Positions 30,292-32,752 of a stretch of 32,752 nt of DNA are shown piece by piece (positions within the stretch are counted from its first letter, which is position 1; every line of letters starts with the position of its first letter). The stretch lies in NCBI GenBank assembly GCA_028284955.1, contig JANQQS010000207.1, forward strand, positions 1 through 32,752, read 5' to 3'. The translations under genes were made by a program, and so were the position numbers. The stretch comes from Myxococcota bacterium (lineage in GTDB: Bacteria > Myxococcota_A > Polyangia > Polyangiales > Houyiibacteriaceae). A model generated the notes under the pieces. It ran no database searches and was not told the DNA's origin. It saw only the letters and a program-made list of their open reading frames with translations.

Positions 30292-32575
30292 CTCGCGAGA
30301 ATCAGCGCAGAAGAAAGTGTTGGAGTACGCGGAAGTCGCACTGCCAATTCCGTTGCGGAACGTGTTTACTTATCGTGTCCCTCCAGAGCTTGTCGCTTCT
30401 CTGAACACCGGTATGCGTATCGCGGTGTCTTTTCATGGGCGAAAACTCGCGGGCATCGTCGTCGGTCTTCGCGCTGACCCTCCACCTGGCATCAAGCGTG
30501 TCGTGACCATTGCGGGGCTTCTCGATTCCGAGCCAGTGTTTCCGGATGAGCTCTTTTCGTTCATGTGTGACGCTGCTCGGTACTACTATCATCCTCTTGG
30601 CGAAGTGTTGCGCGCCGGTTGCCCCGCGCTTCCGAGAGATGCGTTGAATCGTCTGCAGGCGAGCGGCTTTCTGTCGAAAGCGGAAACGATTCCTGGTCGT
30701 CGGGTGTCGAAGCGGACGGTGCGGTGGGTTCGTCGAACGACTCAACCGATCGAAAAACTCAAACTTGGGAATCGGCAGCGTGGCGTACTGGAAGCGCTTG
30801 CGCTCGATCGCGAAGTGCGAGAATCCACGTTGCGTACCGTGGTGCCCGATCCTCGATCCGTAGTGCGCCGACTCGCTAAGCTCGGCCTTGTCCAAGTGTT
30901 TGAACGCGATCCGTGGTTCGTGCCAGTGGATCAGTTACAGGGCGACGTCGTTTCTGCGCCGGCGCTCAACCCCGCGCAATCGCACGCGCTCGAAAGGCTC
31001 ATGAGCGCCGAAGGGCCTAAATCTTTCTTGCTGCATGGGGTTACCGGTTCCGGCAAAACGGAAGTCTACCTCCGATTCATCCACACAATCGTCGAACAGG
31101 GTCGCGGTGCATTGGTGTTGGTGCCCGAGATTGCGCTTACTCCACAACTCGTATCCCGGTTTCGTCATCGTTTTGGTGATCGCATTGCGGTAGTGCATAG
31201 CGCGCTCACAGAAAGCGAACGCGATCAGGCTTGGCGAAGTTTGCGGAGCGGGAGTGTGCGCATTGCGATCGGCGTTCGCTCTGCACTGTTTGCACCCATT
31301 CACAATCTTGGCGTCATTATCGTGGATGAGGAACACGACCCTTCGTTCAAACAAGACGACGGGTTTCGATACCACGCGCGCGATATGGCGCTCTTGCGCG
31401 CAAAACGGGCGCAAGCGGTATGCATTCTTGGCAGTGCGACGCCTTCCATCGAAACCTATGAACTCGCTCGCTCGGGACGAATCGAGTTGTTGGAAATGCC
31501 TGATCGCGCGACGGACCATGCGCTCCCTTCGGTCGAAATCGTTGACCTTCGGCGCCATCGAGCTGGTCCGACGGGGCATCGTCTCCTATCAGGTCGCCTT
31601 CATCAACGGTTGTCCGAATGCCTTGCTGCGAAGGAACAGGCGATCCTGTTCCTCAATCGCCGAGGGTTTGCGCCGAGCGTACTCTGCGAAGAATGTGGCC
31701 ATGTTCCTGGTTGCCCGGCGTGCAGTGTCGCGCTTACCGCGCACCAGGGCGGTTCGAGACTGGTATGCCACTACTGCGATCACACCACGCGCCTTCCGCG
31801 CCGATGCTCGCAATGCGGAGCTGCGCCCTTGAATCCATTGGGGCTCGGAACCGAACAACTGGCCGAAGGGTTGGCTCGCGCGTTTCCCGATGCGCGCGTG
31901 GGCCGACTCGATCGAGATACAGCGGTATCGGAGGGTGTGGAGCAGGTTCTTCAACGCATGCGGTCGCGAGAACTCGACATTCTGGTGGGTACTCAGATGG
32001 TGACGAAAGGGCACGACCTTCCCGGGGTGACTCTCGTGGGCGTTGTTCAGGCTGACCAGGGAATCCATTTCCCTGACTTTCGTGCGAGCGAGCGAACGTT
32101 TCAGCAGCTTGCGCAGGTGGCGGGACGCGCGGGGCGAGGAACCTTGTCGGGGCGAGTGGTATTTCAAACGTTCCAACCTGAACATTTTGCGGTTCGCGCT
32201 GCGGCGTTGCACGACTACCTTGGGTTTTTTCAGCGAGAAGTTGAGATGCGACGCGAGCTCGGATACCCGCCGAGCTCGCGTCTCGCTGCGGTTTGGGTCG
32301 ACGCAGGCGCGGAGGACGTGGCGCGCCGAGTGATCGAAAAACTAGCTCGTGTGGCGAGGCGCCACACGCAAACTTCGGGTGCCGGAGTCCAGCTTCTGGG
32401 CCCCGCGGCGGCTCCCATTGCGCGAGTTCGAGGGCGTTATCGGTTTCGTATGCTCTTACGTTCTCCCAGTCGCCAGGAGTTGCGCGCGGTCGTCCATTCG
32501 ATCGTTCACGCGATCGATGGAGGAATCAGCCCTGCGCGCGCCGTGGTGGACATAGACCCAGTCTCCATGCTCTGA
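30278..32575 (+). CDS. priA: Primosomal replication-restart helicase PriA
   Basis: The 765-residue protein is PriA, the helicase that reloads the replisome at collapsed forks. An N-terminal 3'-DNA-binding domain (about 1-100, starting AEVALPIPLRNVFTYRVP) and a winged-helix region come first. The helicase core has Walker A GVTGSGKT (254-261), DEEH (350-353) and the C-terminal GTQMVTKGHDLPGVTLVGVVQAD and QVAGRAGRG motifs. Eight zinc-binding cysteines sit in four CxxC pairs (CEEC, CPAC, CHYC, CSQC, about 470-515), as in the family. The ATG at 30278 follows GGAGGGAG and begins inside the end of the FlhB-like gene. Length is normal. Confidence 0.97.
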   Translation: MLEVSSRESAQKKVLEYAEVALPIPLRNVFTYRVPPELVASLNTGMRIAVSFHGRKLAGIVVGLRADPPPGIKRVVTIAGLLDSEPVFPDELFSFMCDAARYYYHPLGEVLRAGCPALPRDALNRLQASGFLSKAETIPGRRVSKRTVRWVRRTTQPIEKLKLGNRQRGVLEALALDREVRESTLRTVVPDPRSVVRRLAKLGLVQVFERDPWFVPVDQLQGDVVSAPALNPAQSHALERLMSAEGPKSFLLHGVTGSGKTEVYLRFIHTIVEQGRGALVLVPEIALTPQLVSRFRHRFGDRIAVVHSALTESERDQAWRSLRSGSVRIAIGVRSALFAPIHNLGVIIVDEEHDPSFKQDDGFRYHARDMALLRAKRAQAVCILGSATPSIETYELARSGRIELLEMPDRATDHALPSVEIVDLRRHRAGPTGHRLLSGRLHQRLSECLAAKEQAILFLNRRGFAPSVLCEECGHVPGCPACSVALTAHQGGSRLVCHYCDHTTRLPRRCSQCGAAPLNPLGLGTEQLAEGLARAFPDARVGRLDRDTAVSEGVEQVLQRMRSRELDILVGTQMVTKGHDLPGVTLVGVVQADQGIHFPDFRASERTFQQLAQVAGRAGRGTLSGRVVFQTFQPEHFAVRAAALHDYLGFFQREVEMRRELGYPPSSRLAAVWVDAGAEDVARRVIEKLARVARRHTQTSGAGVQLLGPAAAPIARVRGRYRFRMLLRSPSRQELRAVVHSIVHAIDGGISPARAVVDIDPVSML

Positions 32576-32611
32576 GTTTCTGGAGGGTCTGGCCGCAGCC
32601 GCAGTGCTCTC

Positions 32612-32671
32612 CGGAGGGGCTGGCCGCAGCCCCTCCCCCCGCGGAATACGATTCCGCGGGTCCCCCCACCC
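32612..32671 (-). repeat. 60-bp double-hairpin intergenic module, right copy
   Basis: It is the inverted copy of 355-414, with 57 of 60 positions identical. One hairpin (32613-32636) has perfect 9-bp arms GGAGGGGCT and AGCCCCTCC with a 6-nt loop. The other (32638-32660) has perfect 10-bp arms CCCGCGGAAT and ATTCCGCGGG around ACG. It starts 37 bp past the priA stop. Relative to the incoming gene it has the same orientation as the left copy has relative to the cold-shock gene. Confidence 0.85.
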
Positions 32672-32691
32672 GCCGCCGGCCGCTGAGGCGG

Positions 32692-32719
32692 CCGCCCCAT
32701 CGCTTCGCGACGGGGCCCC
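32692..32719 (-). repeat. 28-bp GGGGCCCC-headed palindromic module, right copy
   Basis: This is the inverted partner of 180-207, with 25 of 28 positions the same. The inner hairpin (32694-32716) has 10-nt arms GCCCCATCGC and GCGACGGGGC around TTC with one A-C mismatch. On the minus strand the order 28-bp module then 60-bp module is the same as on the plus strand at the left end, but the spacing is 20 bp here and 147 bp there. Confidence 0.7.
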
Positions 32720-32752
32720 GGTTACGTAGGGCTTCAGCGGTGGGACAAGACT

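Larger units (their letters stand above)
32576..32752. other. Gene-free window end holding palindromic repeats
   Basis: No gene is visible after priA. The stretch contains a degenerate GGAGGG...GGCCGCAGCC unit right after the stop (about 32582-32600), the 60-bp module, a 7-bp stem (CGGCCGC/GCGGCCG around TGAG, 32677-32694) and the 28-bp module. The region is cut by the end of the window, so its full extent is unknown. Confidence 0.7.

Noticed and set aside
32613-32660. Hairpins after priA as Rho-independent terminators
   Set aside because: Stems are strong, but no T-tract follows on either strand, and the same hairpins recur as part of a repeat family.

Overview
The window looks like chromosomal DNA of a high-GC predatory/social 'deltaproteobacterial' lineage, most likely Myxococcota or a close relative such as Bradymonadota. 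The indications are a MopE-type Cys/Asp motif plus a MYXO-CTERM-like tail on a protease, a Ser/Thr kinase with zinc ribbons, AAA and TPR parts, FHA/zinc-ribbon proteins, DUF4388, giant TPR proteins and many lipoproteins. No insertion sequence, CRISPR array, rRNA or tRNA gene was recognised. The phylum call is inference from gene content.

Layout. 1-606: no gene, but a mosaic of palindromic intergenic repeats. 607-1641 (minus): cold-shock protein and pdxH. 1836-6917 (plus): a giant TPR protein with an acidic tail. 6959-10694 (minus): a tightly overlapping five-gene envelope operon: cytochrome-c-like lipoprotein, SH3/beta-barrel protein, DUF4266 lipoprotein, DUF3570 barrel, terminal lipoprotein. 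10854-13072 (plus): an MCE/MlaD-type protein and an EI24/CysZ-type membrane protein. 13182-14021: a secreted protein of unknown function. 14173-17209: two tail-to-tail FHA/zinc-ribbon paralogues and a single-pass membrane protein. 17407-19494: alpha/beta hydrolase, a small STAS-like protein, a lipoprotein. 19519-21744: a four-domain signalling protein. 21751-22572: a multi-pass membrane protein. 22591-28102: Ser/Thr kinase, secreted trypsin-like protease, lipoprotein. 28099-32575: tsaD, an orphan FlhB/SctU-like protein, priA. The window ends in a second copy of the palindromic repeats, in inverted orientation.

Most interesting system. The 6959-10694 operon joins a DUF3570 barrel carrying one exact ApbE-type flavinylation motif (DIVSGAS) and one near match (DAITSAT), its usual partner DUF4266 (ending GGGCGCN), and a lipoprotein that looks like a planctomycete-type cytochrome c whose haem-binding cysteines are stretched to C-X10-CH. 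I propose an outer-membrane flavin/haem electron-transfer or redox complex. No apbE gene lies in the window.

A second theme is signalling through domains that have lost canonical residues: a receiver domain with Glu at the phospho-acceptor position, an HD-GYP domain with an altered metal/GYP motif, an FlhB homologue without the NPTH self-cleavage site, and two FHA proteins sharing an EEDTT motif reminiscent of the GarA/OdhI phospho-switch. Housekeeping genes (pdxH, tsaD, priA, csp) are interspersed.
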